From Monosporascus cannonballus (lineage: Eukaryota > Ascomycota > Sordariomycetes > Xylariales), in the NCBI GenBank assembly GCA_004154925.1, contig QJNS01000201.1, positions 86,560 through 150,559 of the forward strand: a stretch of 64,000 nucleotides of DNA, written 5' to 3'. Both the position numbers and the translations under genes were made by a program. The notes below the pieces were generated by a model. The model saw nothing but the letters and a program-made list of their open reading frames with translations. It did not search any database and had not been told where the DNA came from. Shown piece by piece: positions 33,484 through 44,299 of this stretch (the stretch's first letter is position 1; each line of letters starts with the position of its first letter).

Positions 33484-34890
33484 ATGCTTAGGCAACATCT
33501 AACAGCCCTCGTCAGTCTGTACTGGCTCGGCTCTTGCGCAGTCGTTAGTAACCGTGCTTGAAGAAAATGGATCCACAGGTTTTGCCCAACTGCTCCAAGG
33601 GGACCCAATCCTGGGTGCTGGACCTGCCCTTTTTGTGTACGCTCCATAAACGCTGCTCTGACTCGTAGCAATGGAACCACCCCCGTCACCCGCCGTGCTA
33701 CTGAAGAAGATTGAAGACAGGCGCTCAACGGGCTCAGTGCTATAAGAGCAACCGCCCTTCGTCCCCGTAAGCCCCAGACGAACAGCACTAAGCGTGCCAG
33801 GGATGTGATGGTCTCCCCTGGATCTGCCTTCCTGACATGGCTGGACAACCTGGAGTTTGTGAACCTCGGGCCAGGTGTCAGACCCAGGTGAAGTCGATCA
33901 AACAGCTAAGCCTTGGCTTAGTTTGATCACCTACTGAAACAAGGCTACTTTATGCACCCCCGGTACCTTTTCTCTTGGCTACAGTTGTATTTACGTGTAT
34001 AAAAGGAGGGTTCGCTACCCTCACCTTCTAGCTAGGACCTTCTAGAGGTCAAGGCAACCTTTAATACACTTCTTCTTTAGTTATATGCTTCTGTGTGTGA
34101 TGCCAGGGTCTCATACCAGGGCGCATCCAAACTATTGTCGAGAAAAGCGCCGCTTCAGCAGCTCTGCCCACTGTTTCTCCGGTCTCGGGTCCAGCGTCAA
34201 GGCCACGGCTGCTAACACCCCTTTCGACAATGGTGTCATCCGGCCCATTGACGGGTTAGTTTCACACTTCATTCCCATGCCGCTCCAGGCTACCCACTGC
34301 CAGTTCCGGACCAGGCCGCGCTAACCCGTTCGGACCATCCGGAAAACAGAGTCCTCACAGTCCCAGAAAACGTCTCCTCAACCCTCCCATTCCTCGGTGC
34401 CGACACATTCCGGGGTTTCCTCAATGAGACCGGCCTCCTCGCCGAATTGGACATCCGAGCCAGCATTTCCGTCCTGTCACCCGACAACAGCGCCTTCGCA
34501 AACACTACTAGCTACACGGACGCTGAGCTCATGGAGTTGTTGAGGCAGCACACTCGGATCGACTTCCCGGCATACACCCGGCTGCTCGAGGACGGCGACA
34601 TCTTACCCTACCCTCTCAGCGGGGAGCTTGACTGGTTCCGTGCGAGATGGCCTCATCTACCATAATGGAGCGCGGATCATGGCGGGGGATGCCAACACTA
34701 GTAATGGAGTTATTCATACTATTGATAGGGTGAGCCGGCCTCTGTATTAGCTACTACCCCTTTTCCGGTAGTTAGACCTTGCTGATGTATGTTGACGAGA
34801 GACTTTTGTAACAGCTGCTGGACGCATCATCGCCACTACCACCTCCGGTGACTGGAGCTGCGCCAACGATGATAAAGCTATTTTCCTGAG
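33484..34890 (+). pseudogene. FAS1 (fasciclin) domain secreted protein, disrupted by a solo LTR
   Basis: The start at 33484 opens a signal peptide (MLRQHLTALVSLYWLGSCA). A one-base slip near 33535 leads to AQSLVTVLEENG, the start of the first FAS1 domain. Near 33648 the frame meets a stop at VYAP and resumes one frame over at NAALTRSNG. The first domain continues to FVNLGPG, where the LTR at 33876-34115 sits, and resumes after it with RIQTIVEKSA. It ends ANTPFDNGVIRPIDG, a typical FAS1 H2-like ending. An intron (34255-34350, GT-AG) then joins to VLTVPENVSSTLP. The second FAS1 domain has SISVLSPDNSAF, a frame slip near 34600, then GLIYHNGARIMAGDANTSNGVIHTID. A last intron leads to LLDASSPLPPPV and a stop at about 34890. 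Fungal FAS1 proteins are secreted or GPI-anchored adhesion-type proteins. At least three frame breaks plus the LTR make it non-functional. Confidence 0.85.
33876..34115 (+). mobile_element. Solo LTR (240 bp) inside the FAS1 gene, TSD CCAGG
   Basis: Starts TGTCAGACCC and ends GGGTCTCATA, where the usual terminal CA is mutated to TA. CCAGG flanks it at 33871-33875 and 34116-34120. It is nearly identical to the solo LTR at 2244-2482, which lies in opposite orientation 31 kb away. A TATA-like GTATAAAAGG sits at about 33998. The FAS1 protein reading resumes directly across the insertion if the LTR and one target copy are ignored. Confidence 0.94.
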
Positions 34891-36719
34891 AAGCTTTGGT
34901 CTGCAGCTTTGCGGGAGTGGCGGTGACTGCTCGATATTTCGGTCTCCTGTAATGGGAAGGCCCTCATTTGCAACCGAGGACTCGTCACTTTCAGAAACCA
35001 CACCGGTTCAACACGATCGGACAGGTAAGGTAGGGTTCCTGTTGCATTGGCAGTTGAGGCCAGGTGAATCAGATGTCCTGTTAGGATTTGACTTGGATCT
35101 ACGCCAATACGGGTGGCGCTGCCCAGCGCTTGCCCTTCAGATCGGGCAACTCAGCCGCACTAATTGGAGCTGGAGACCTAAGGACAGAGGCTTTCAATTC
35201 ATAGAGTTCGGGTGTTTTGTCACATCGCTCCTAAACTTCTGCTGCCTCCTGGTAAGTTATGGTGTTACGACCTGATAGGCCGCGGTCTCCAGGAACAGTC
35301 GCAAGAGGAAACAGCCAAGGAATTGAATGGGTTAAGTTACGTGATGGATCATCAATTTACTGGCAGCAAACCAGTGAGCCGGGTTACCAGATTACTGGTA
35401 GTTTCGTACGGGTCATACAGATTGCAAAGGGTTTAAAAACGTACCTATACCTACGGGCCGCGTATTGCCATCACGGTCACTTTTCATATTTGGGAAATCG
35501 GTTCTCAAGAAAATTCCGCATCTATAGAAGAAAAAAAAGAGACATAATAACCCTCGTTCACTTCCTTCGTTCCTCAGTACTACGTTAAAACGAGGGCGTA
35601 TTCAATCCATCACTTGACATGACATCTCATCCTTCCATGAGAACTGCTCGCCCTTGCAGTGCTGTAGCAGCCGCCTTTTTATGCCTCCCAGAGATTAGAA
35701 AATTGTTATGCGTCTAAAACTCTTTCGCAGTAATATCGACATAGTGATGCCTTTGGTGAATAAAATACTGTTCATCCTGGCAACCGGCGCCCGGTAGGTG
35801 TTAGGCGGAGGCCCGAGTCGCTTGGCAACAATAAAACACTTTGAGAGTAGTACTGTAGATGTTCGTCGAAAGACTTGCAAAGGCCGAATGGCCCATTTGA
35901 AGAGATTGGGTCAAAACCCTTCGACGTTGGCACGTCACGTGTGGGCTGAAGGAAGCCAGAGAGCCCCAAACAACGGCCATTGTTTCCGTTCTCGCAAGTG
36001 TCCGCAAATTGCAATATATTATATATTACAGCGCCTCTCGGACTCTGTCTGCTGGGAGGTGCCTCGGTAAGTGTCCATCGGCCCAGGTCCACAATCCTGA
36101 AGTGGCTAGCGATGACATCAGCAACCTGAGCAGCCCAACCCAGCCCCCTGCACAGCCGAAAGAATGGGATCGATCACATGCCAAACAACCTTTCGAAGAA
36201 TGTAGGTATCAACTCCTTGGTATGTCGGGAAGGGACACCTGACTCGATGGAAGGTCCCCACATTGCGACGGCGATGCGACGGTTATGCAGAAGGTCATGG
36301 GGGCATTGCATTTGCCGGGTACCTATGAATGTACCTTGCCTACCTGTATCCCACGAAATACTAGGTAACCTACCCCAGAGACTCCGTCGCATTTTCCCCC
36401 TTTCCGGCTGATCCGCTTACAGTCTTAGCGCCCTGTATTGCGACCCCGTAGGACCAGGCGGCTTGTTAATGGCACTTAATCAATGGATGATTTCCGGATT
36501 TTAGCAGTGCTGTTGGCAGGCATGTGATTGTGGGTACCTCTACTTACAACCAGCTGAGGGAGGGACAACACAGAATGCCGACCACATCCCTTAAGAGAAA
36601 GTCGAGTCTTCAAAAGGCGATGTTGTGCGGCTGAGCTTGCTCTAACCTTCTTTTCCCTCTTCCCGACGTTTCTCTTTATCTCTCTCTCCCTCCTTTTTCT
36701 GCCTCTACGGTACCCAAAC
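34891..36719. other. Gene-free stretch upstream of the b5-dehydrogenase gene
   Basis: No supported gene. A pyrimidine-rich stretch (TCTCTTTATCTCTCTCTCCC, about 36670-36690) directly precedes the start codon of the next gene and is a likely core promoter or leader. Confidence 0.4.
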
Positions 36720-38583
36720 ATGTCTAAAACATTTACGAAGGCCGACGTGGCCTCGCACAACAAGGGCGACGACCTTTACATCATCGTCGATGATGATGTT
36801 TACGATCTCACCAAGTTCCAGGATGAACACCCGGGTATGATCGAGTCTTATATACCTAGGAACTGGAAGCCCGTGCGCATGGTGCTGACAGCTTGTCTTT
36901 GCAGGCGGCAAGAAGATCCTTACCCGCGTAGCCGGCAAGGATGCCTCGAAGCAGTTCTGGAAGTACCACAATGAGGGCATCCTCAAGAAATACAAGTCAA
37001 AGTTGCAAGTCGGTTCGCTAGATACGAAGCCCAAGGTCGAAGCCACTCCGTCTCCGACGTACGCAGCGCCGGAGCCCAGGAAGGAGATTAAGAAGGCAGT
37101 TGTCCCCTCCAAGAAGGAAGAACAATCCGAGGCTCTCGATCCTTATGGATCTCAGATTCCCTTCGGGGACCCCAGTTGGTACCAAAACGTTAGTATCTTT
37201 ATCCGTCTTTGACTGCTGAAGCTTGGCGCATTGCAAACTAACAGCGGCATTGCAGTATCATTCGCCCTATTACAATGAATCGCACGCCGCCCTACGAGCC
37301 GAGATCCGTGAATGGATCGAGTCCGAGATCGAGCCCAATGTCACAGAATGGGATGAGAAGAAGGAAGTGCCGCGCGAGATCTTCCTCGAGGCCGGACGAC
37401 GCGGCTACCTCGCCGGCCTGCTAGGCGTCAAATACCCGGCCGAATACACGAAGAACAGGGTGAAGTCGGTGCCGCCCGAGCAGTGGGATCTGTTCCACGA
37501 GTTGATCGTCACCGACGAGCTGTCGCGGACCGGCTCTGGTGGTTTCGTGTGGCACATGATCGGCGGCTTCGGAATCGGCGGCCCGCCCGTCCTCAAGTTC
37601 GGCAAGAAGGCCTTGAAGGATCGCATCATGCCCGGCATCTTATCCGGCGAGAAGCGCATCTGCCTTGCCATAACGGAGCCCGACGCCGGAAGCGACGTCG
37701 CGAACCTGACGTGCGAGGCTAAGCTCAGCGAGGACGGCAAGCACTACATCGTCAACGGCGAGAAGAAGTGGATCACGAACGGTATCTGGGCCGACTATTT
37801 CACTACTGCGGTGCGGACGGGCGGCCCCGGCATGAACGGCGTCTCCCTGCTGCTCATCGAGCGCGATTTCGGCGGCGTCAGCACAAGGCGCATGGACTGC
37901 CAGGGCGTATGGTCGAGCGGAACGACCTACATCACGTTCGAGGACGTCAAGGTGCCGGTGGAGAACCTGATAGGCAAGGAAAACCAGGGATTCAAGGGTA
38001 AGCTAGCACCACACCCGCCCCCCCTCCCCCTTTCGGCACGTTGTAGAGAAAAGAGAAGTAAAGATACTAACGTCGCACGAACAACAAAGTCATCATGACC
38101 AACTTCAACCACGAGCGCATGGGCATCATCATCCAGAGCCTGCGGTTCGCGCGCGTGTGCTACGAGGAGTCGATCAAGTACGCCAACAAGCGGCGGACGT
38201 TCGGCAAGAAGCTCATCGAGCACCCGGTGATCCGCATGAAGCTGGCGCACATGGCGCGCCAGCTCGAGGCGGGCCAGAACTGGCTCGAGAACCTCGTGTA
38301 CCAGTGCGAGCGCATGGGCGAGACCGAGGCCATGCTGCGCCTCGGCGGGCCCATCGCGGGACTCAAGGCCCAGAGCACCCTGACCTTCGAGTTCTGTGCC
38401 CGCGAGGCCGCCCAGATCTTCGGCGGGCTCAGCTACTCCCGCGGCGGCCAGGGCGCCAAGGTCGAGCGCCTCTACCGCGACGTCCGCGCCTACGCCATCC
38501 CCGGCGGCTCCGAGGAGATCATGCTCGATCTCAGCATGCGCCAGAGCCTGCGCGTCGCCAAGATGACGGGCATGAAGTTATGA
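36720..38583 (+). CDS. Cytochrome b5 - acyl-CoA dehydrogenase fusion protein
   Basis: Four exons: 36720-36834, 36905-37188, 37256-37997 and 38090-38583, with GT-AG introns of 70, 67 and 92 bp and a 544-aa product. Residues 1-70 are a cytochrome b5 domain with heme ligands His37 (HPGG) and His60 (KYHNEG). A charged linker (PEPRKEIKK, SKKEEQSE) follows. Then comes a full acyl-CoA dehydrogenase: ITEPDAGSD (FAD/substrate loop), KKWITNG, NHERMG, RRTFGKKLIEHPV, QIFGGLSYSRGG and AIPGGSEEIM, whose Glu (522/523) is in the place of the usual catalytic base. Acyl-CoA dehydrogenases make an alpha-beta double bond with FAD; the b5 part may take the electrons. No mitochondrial presequence or terminal peroxisome signal of the SKL type is seen (it ends GMKL). 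The first intron falls inside the HPGG codons, as is common for b5 genes. Confidence 0.92.
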
Positions 38584-39875
38584 TGTGTATAAGCGAAGCG
38601 GCGGGGTTTTAGGACTGGGGAAGGGGGGTTTGGTGTTGGAATATGATTGGCTTAAGCGGGACCAGGGTTGCTAGCTATCGGGCGTAGTATACTTGCTTTT
38701 GTATATATTGTAGTGGCTCGTGGCGTATAATTGGGATCCTGGTACATTGCTTGTTGGGGGTTTCACTATTCCTATCTTCTCCCGTACTGTCTTTTTTAAG
38801 TTATTGCCCGATATGAAGGCGTTAACCTGTCGTTATTTACGTATTGGCTGAACTGGGGCTAGCCATATTTGCAGGTTATAAGAGCTGGCAACTTTGTCAA
38901 AGAGGATTAATAGGGGTTGTTCGGCTGGCGTTATATTAATAATCCTGTGCACTTTTGCTTAAGTAACGAAGAGGTTAAGTACGGTGAAGTGATCTTGTTT
39001 CAGCACTAATGCCGAAGGGTTGTCGAGAAGGGGCAAGAGATCGTGGTATTGCGTACAATTACGCGTACAGCCCTATCTTACAGCTAATATATCTGTCAAC
39101 CCCTAACAGAATTACCAATTACGATCGAAGGCATTTCGTCCCAAGGCTTCCCCATTAGATGTCCCGCGTCAACCCCTAATTAGGTCGAATATAGTGGCCT
39201 GGGTTGCAATCCCCTAAGATCTCCCCTAAGTGATGCTAACAAATGTAGGCAGGGGGTTTGCTACAGCGCAACCCATGGCAGGTTTGTTTCGTTTAGGCAA
39301 AGGGGTTTGCCAATAGTCACAAAGGCAAGTTTGCTAATACCAACAATGGGCACATCAGTAAGTCCGAAGCCAGATCCACCGGTAAACCACGGCGTGGCAA
39401 ACTCAAAATGAGGTTTATTACCTGTCTCCTACGCGTCTTTGGACCCAGTCGCTAGGTAGCTAGGCACAGGTGGTGGAGGCGAAGCGGAGCTACTAGGTAC
39501 AATAACTACTTGGCTGTTACTTGAGCAAGCCGTCTCTGTTCATCTGTTCGGGTTAGTTATGGGGATTCGATTGTAATTCAAGAAGTATTTGCTGTCCGGT
39601 GGTCGTTCTGTCTAGATGGAATATATAGGGAGGCCCCAGCTGCAACCCCCGCCCCCATTTTCCAGAGGTCTCATATGGAAACCAACGAGCTTTCGAACAC
39701 TGTTCGCGGAGAGCACAGTTATGATGCTGAGCAGCTACACTGTAATCGGCAGTTGCGGCTGCGCATTCCTTGAACACGTGGGAGAGATAGGCGTGAGATT
39801 ATGTGTCAGGGGATACTGCGGATACCCACTGTCGGGTCCTAGTGCCTCACAGGCGAGCGCTCGGGGGGTATATAG
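38584..39875. other. Intergenic, left flank of the AT-rich island
   Basis: No gene is supported. From 39.1 to 39.45 kb there are several AGGGGTTTGC-like words (AGGGGGTTTGCTAC, AAGGGGTTTGCCAA, CAAGTTTGCTAA), which resemble the GGGTTTGCA ends of the nearby TIR element family and may be footprints of old insertions. Confidence 0.4.
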
Positions 39876-39945
39876 TAGGGTTTGCACTACCCACTCACCC
39901 ACGCTAAAATTTCCTACCACGGGTATCCGTGGGTGGGCAAAAATT
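39876..39945 (+). repeat. Left terminal inverted end with subterminal CGTGGGT words
   Basis: TAGGGTTTGCACTACCCACT, followed by repeated CCCACG/CGTGGGT words at about 39898-39975, which pair with the right end at 62280-62410. Confidence 0.7.
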
Positions 39946-41118
39946 TACGTGGGTGGTTAACAGGAGTACGTGGGTAAAATAAAATTACTTACGGATTAAT
40001 TACTCGTAAGTACCCAAAATGCAAAATAATTAACTATTTACAAGTATTTATTTTAAAAATTAAGTATTTACCATATATATATAACACAAATTATATGTTA
40101 GGAAAATAAAAAATTTACGTAATGTAATGTTATATTTTATTAAATATTTTATTAAATATTTATTCTTAAATTAAAACGTTTAATTGTTATATTTCGGCTT
40201 AATTATTAATAATAAAAATAATGCCGTATTAATTAATGCATTAATATTTTTCGAATTATTTTTTAAAAATTCAAATAATTCGGAATTATTATCGTTAACG
40301 CCGGTAAAAAGTAAGTAATAAGTTTTATCCGAATATTGGCTTAATAATTGTTTTGATTAGTTTTTATATATAGCTTTGAAACGGTATAACTTTTCCGTTT
40401 ATTTAATAAAATACGTTTTATTTTGTTATTATTTTGCTTTTTTTAGTTATTTTTCCCGGATTCGGATTTATTAAACCTTTCGTTTTCGTTTTCGTTATAT
40501 ATAAATTTCTGCGGTTTTTGCGGATAAATAAAGTTCGAGGATAAGCCTGCCGTATCCGGGGAAATCTAACGGACCAACCGGCTTTATTATCCTAGTTATA
40601 TAGTAAATAAGTTTTATATTTTTTATTATTAAAATAATACGTTTATTATAAATATAATATAAATTAATAATTATTAACGATTAGTACATAAGTTAATACG
40701 TATATTATTAATGCGAATATATTAATAAAAAAAACGTAATAAAAATAATTTTAATTACTTTTTATAAAGTTTTAATAATTAACTGCTAAAATCGGAACTC
40801 CGTTTCGATAGGTAAACATTAGATAATTTCTTACATAAAACGTTAAAATATGACTTTTGGTATTAAAAGGCTAAAGTTTTTCTAATATTAACGGATTTTT
40901 CGAAACGTAATAGCTTAATAAAAAAATTAGTTAAAAAAATAAATTAATAAAATTTAAAGTACTTATTACCGGGCTTTTATTATCTGGGCCTTTTGATCGT
41001 ACCGGTTGTATTCGCAGGGGTTTTTTTTAGTTAACGGCTTGGTTTTGCCTTTGCCTTTAACCGTACCTTTGTTTTTGGGTAGATATTTGTCTTGAACGCC
41101 TTTGGTTTACGAAATTAC

Positions 41119-41536
41119 TGTTACAGGAACCAGGGTTCCTGCCTCCAAGAAACCTACCTTTGAGGCCTAGCGCGGACCTGTCACGGCTAAACTCCGGACA
41201 GGGAAGCTTGGCTTGTTCCGTGATCTAAGTGATCTAAATGATTTAACCAGATCATATAGATTACATAGATCCACGACATACTTACTTTGGGAGTTGGGAT
41301 ATATAATGAATCGGTTTTTTATGTAAATAGCACCTACCTAGTTTCGTTCCTTAGCTATTAATCTAAGCTTTTAGTCTAGAGGCAACCGTACCGTTCTCTG
41401 ATTAAGGGAAAAGTCTTTAAATCTTTTTAACGAATAGATTACTGAATTATTTCTCGCCCTATTGTTACCTGCAAATTAAGACCCCATTTCGGATACTGCT
41501 TATACCTCCAGGTGGATGTATGACAGGTTCGTTACA
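41119..41536 (+). mobile_element. Solo LTR (418 bp), TSD ATTAC
   Basis: Starts TGTTACAGGAACC and ends GGTTCGTTACA, flanked by ATTAC at 41114-41118 and 41537-41541. It is visibly richer in G+C than its surroundings, so it was inserted late or escaped most mutation. Its 3' 250 bp match the solo LTR at 45941 (for example GATACTGCTTATACCTCCAGG), but its 5' 170 bp do not. Confidence 0.92.
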
Positions 41537-42146
41537 ATTACGTACAGTTTTGAATTAAAATTAATATATTAATTAGTATGCAAATTAGTACGTTAATTAA
41601 TACGAGTATTAACTTACGAATTTTTACGCGCGCTATAATAAAAGAATTATTTGTTATATGTAAAAAGGAATATTAAAATCGAAATTAATTAATTAAAATT
41701 AATAAAAAGATGCAATTATACCAAAATAGAATTGCGTAAAAATTTGTAATATGTTATATATGGTATAAACAAAACGAAATAATAATATTACGATATTTTA
41801 AATGACTTATTTATAGACCCACTTTTTTAAAAAATTATTATTTTTATTACAAAAATTTTATATGCGCGTATAATACAAAATATATAATAAATAATATTTG
41901 AAAATTTCAAACCCAAATTTAAAATATAGTTAATATTACAAAAAAATAAATAATGAAAAATTAATAATAAAAAATTAATAACAAAATAAAAGAAAATAAA
42001 GAGAAATAATTAAAATAATATTAATAAAGTAAATTATATAAAGGAAATTTTATAAATAAAATATTATTTAACAAAAGTTGTAAATCCGAATATATTATAA
42101 CGAATTAAAATTAATTATTTATATTACTTAATAATATGCAAATTAA

Positions 42147-42336
42147 TGTTACAGGCTAGAGCCTATAGGGCAGCTCGGGCTTACGGAGCGAGCTCCTTAG
42201 CCCGAGCTCACCCATATATATATAAGGAGCAGCCATTTCGCTAGTAGCTAATTGTTTTTTCACTTTTTTCCTTACCTTGAATATACACCTTTATTGGGCC
42301 GTACTTCCGTTTAACTTACGTATCGTATTTATTACA
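42147..42336 (+). repeat. 5' LTR of Gypsy element 1
   Basis: 190 bp with a TATATATATAAGG TATA-like box near 42215. It ends TTACA, where the less mutated 3' copy ends TCACA. Confidence 0.9.
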
Positions 42337-44299
42337 CATATTTAAAGTTATAACTTATTATAACTTCTAGAAAGTTAAGTAAAAATAAAACGTTTTTTAA
42401 AAATACTTTAGTTACGGATAATAAGCCAAAAAGAGTTTTATAATAAGGTAATTGCGAAATAACATAACCGATAAAACTATAAGCGAACTTACGGCATTAA
42501 CCTCGTCCGGAACTATTAAGAAAAATTTATAATATTAATCGTTCATAAATATATTTTAAAAATTTAATATATAATAAAAGAAATTTGTCAAATTAATCCT
42601 TAGCCGTAACAAAACGATAAGTAATTTATTTAACCGGATAATAAAGGTAAAAAAAATATTTTTTATGAAAGCAAAAAAAGAAAAAGCCTTTTTAAAATAA
42701 AACTTATTTCGTTAAAGATTTACGGTGGACCCGCCGCTTAATAACGCATTTACAGAAGTAAATTATAAGCCTATAAAATAGCCCTTATAGGACAGGAAAT
42801 AAAAAACGTTCCGTTCGTTTTTCGCCATATTCCGTATAGAAATAAAAAAAAACCGGTTTATTTTTAGCTCCTTTGTAACAACCTGTCTAAGTATTATAAT
42901 ATCTGTATTTATCGAAAAACAATTATGATTTAATTATTAGTTCGAAATAAAAGAATTACGAAAAATTTTTATTTTCGATAATTTCCGTCTTTATATAAAA
43001 AAATAATTCGAAAATAAACAGGCTGTATAATCTGTATAAAAATAATTATAATATATAAAATAAAATAATAATTAATAATTTGAAAATTATTTACAGGATT
43101 TTAAATTTAAGTTGACCGAATATAAAGGCTTAACGTAACCTTTAATAATTAAAGTGGTTTTTTTAAACGTTAATATTAATATATAATTCCGTAATGCGTT
43201 AATTACGAAAAATATATTTTACGATAATTATAACTATTAAATATATAAGGCAAAAAAAATAATTAATCGCTTAAAAATTTTATTCGATTATTATATAAGC
43301 AAAAAAAAATAACCTAATATTTCGATAAAAACGGAATAATTAATTAATAATAATACGTTAATTAAATTAATAAACCGGTTTAAATAATAAACGTTTAAAA
43401 AATATATTTATAACGGATATCGCATAACTAATTACGTTAATTTCCAAATTTATAAACTGATAACAGGATAATCGAAAAAACTAATCCGGGAATAGCTCGG
43501 GATAAGGCTTGGATAACCGGCCTTATGCGAAATAACTTTCCGATAACGAAATAAAAGTTCGGAAACAGAAAAAATAATGCTTCCGTTACGCCGCCACGAA
43601 TTATTCAAATTAGGAATACCCTAAATACAAGCCCGTAAAACGGCCTTATCCGGCTAAAATGGAAATTACGGCAGCGAATTTGCTGAATGCCGTTAACAGG
43701 AATAATAATTCGAATAACAAAAATTTAAAAAAATAACCCCTATCAAAAAATTGCTGGCAAAAAAAGAACGTAATAAAAGAAAAATTACAAAGAATTAATA
43801 ATAAATTAAATAATACCCTTTTTATATTAAACGCGTTAATTAATAATATCATATATACAAACGTCCTAATCGATAATAAATATATTTATCATTTCGTATT
43901 TAATTAGTAATTAATCCGCCGTTTAAAATTACAACATATACTTATTATACCTTATCGGCTAAGATTGGCGAAAAATAATAAACTTATAGCAACTGCAATT
44001 CGAAAAATCATTTACGTTAACATAAACTTAAACGGCCGCCTAAAATAAATCTAAAGGTACGTAATTAAAAATTTATCTTATTTTTTTATTTTGGGAAAAC
44101 CTTAAATAAAATATAATAATATTATATATAAAGCAAAATAACGGTTTATTCGTTTCGTAAATAACGTTATTGCATTTATATTACGCGAAAAAGGATAATT
44201 TAATGGGGAACCTAAAAACCGCCTAAAAAACGGTTACAAAAATACAAAAAAGCCTGCTTAATAGCGGTTATAACCTTCGCGGCAATAATACGGCAAAAT

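Noticed and set aside
43646..43852. Short hydrophobic open frame on the minus strand
   Set aside because: AT-rich DNA inside Gypsy element 1, opposite to its coding strand; no conserved motif.
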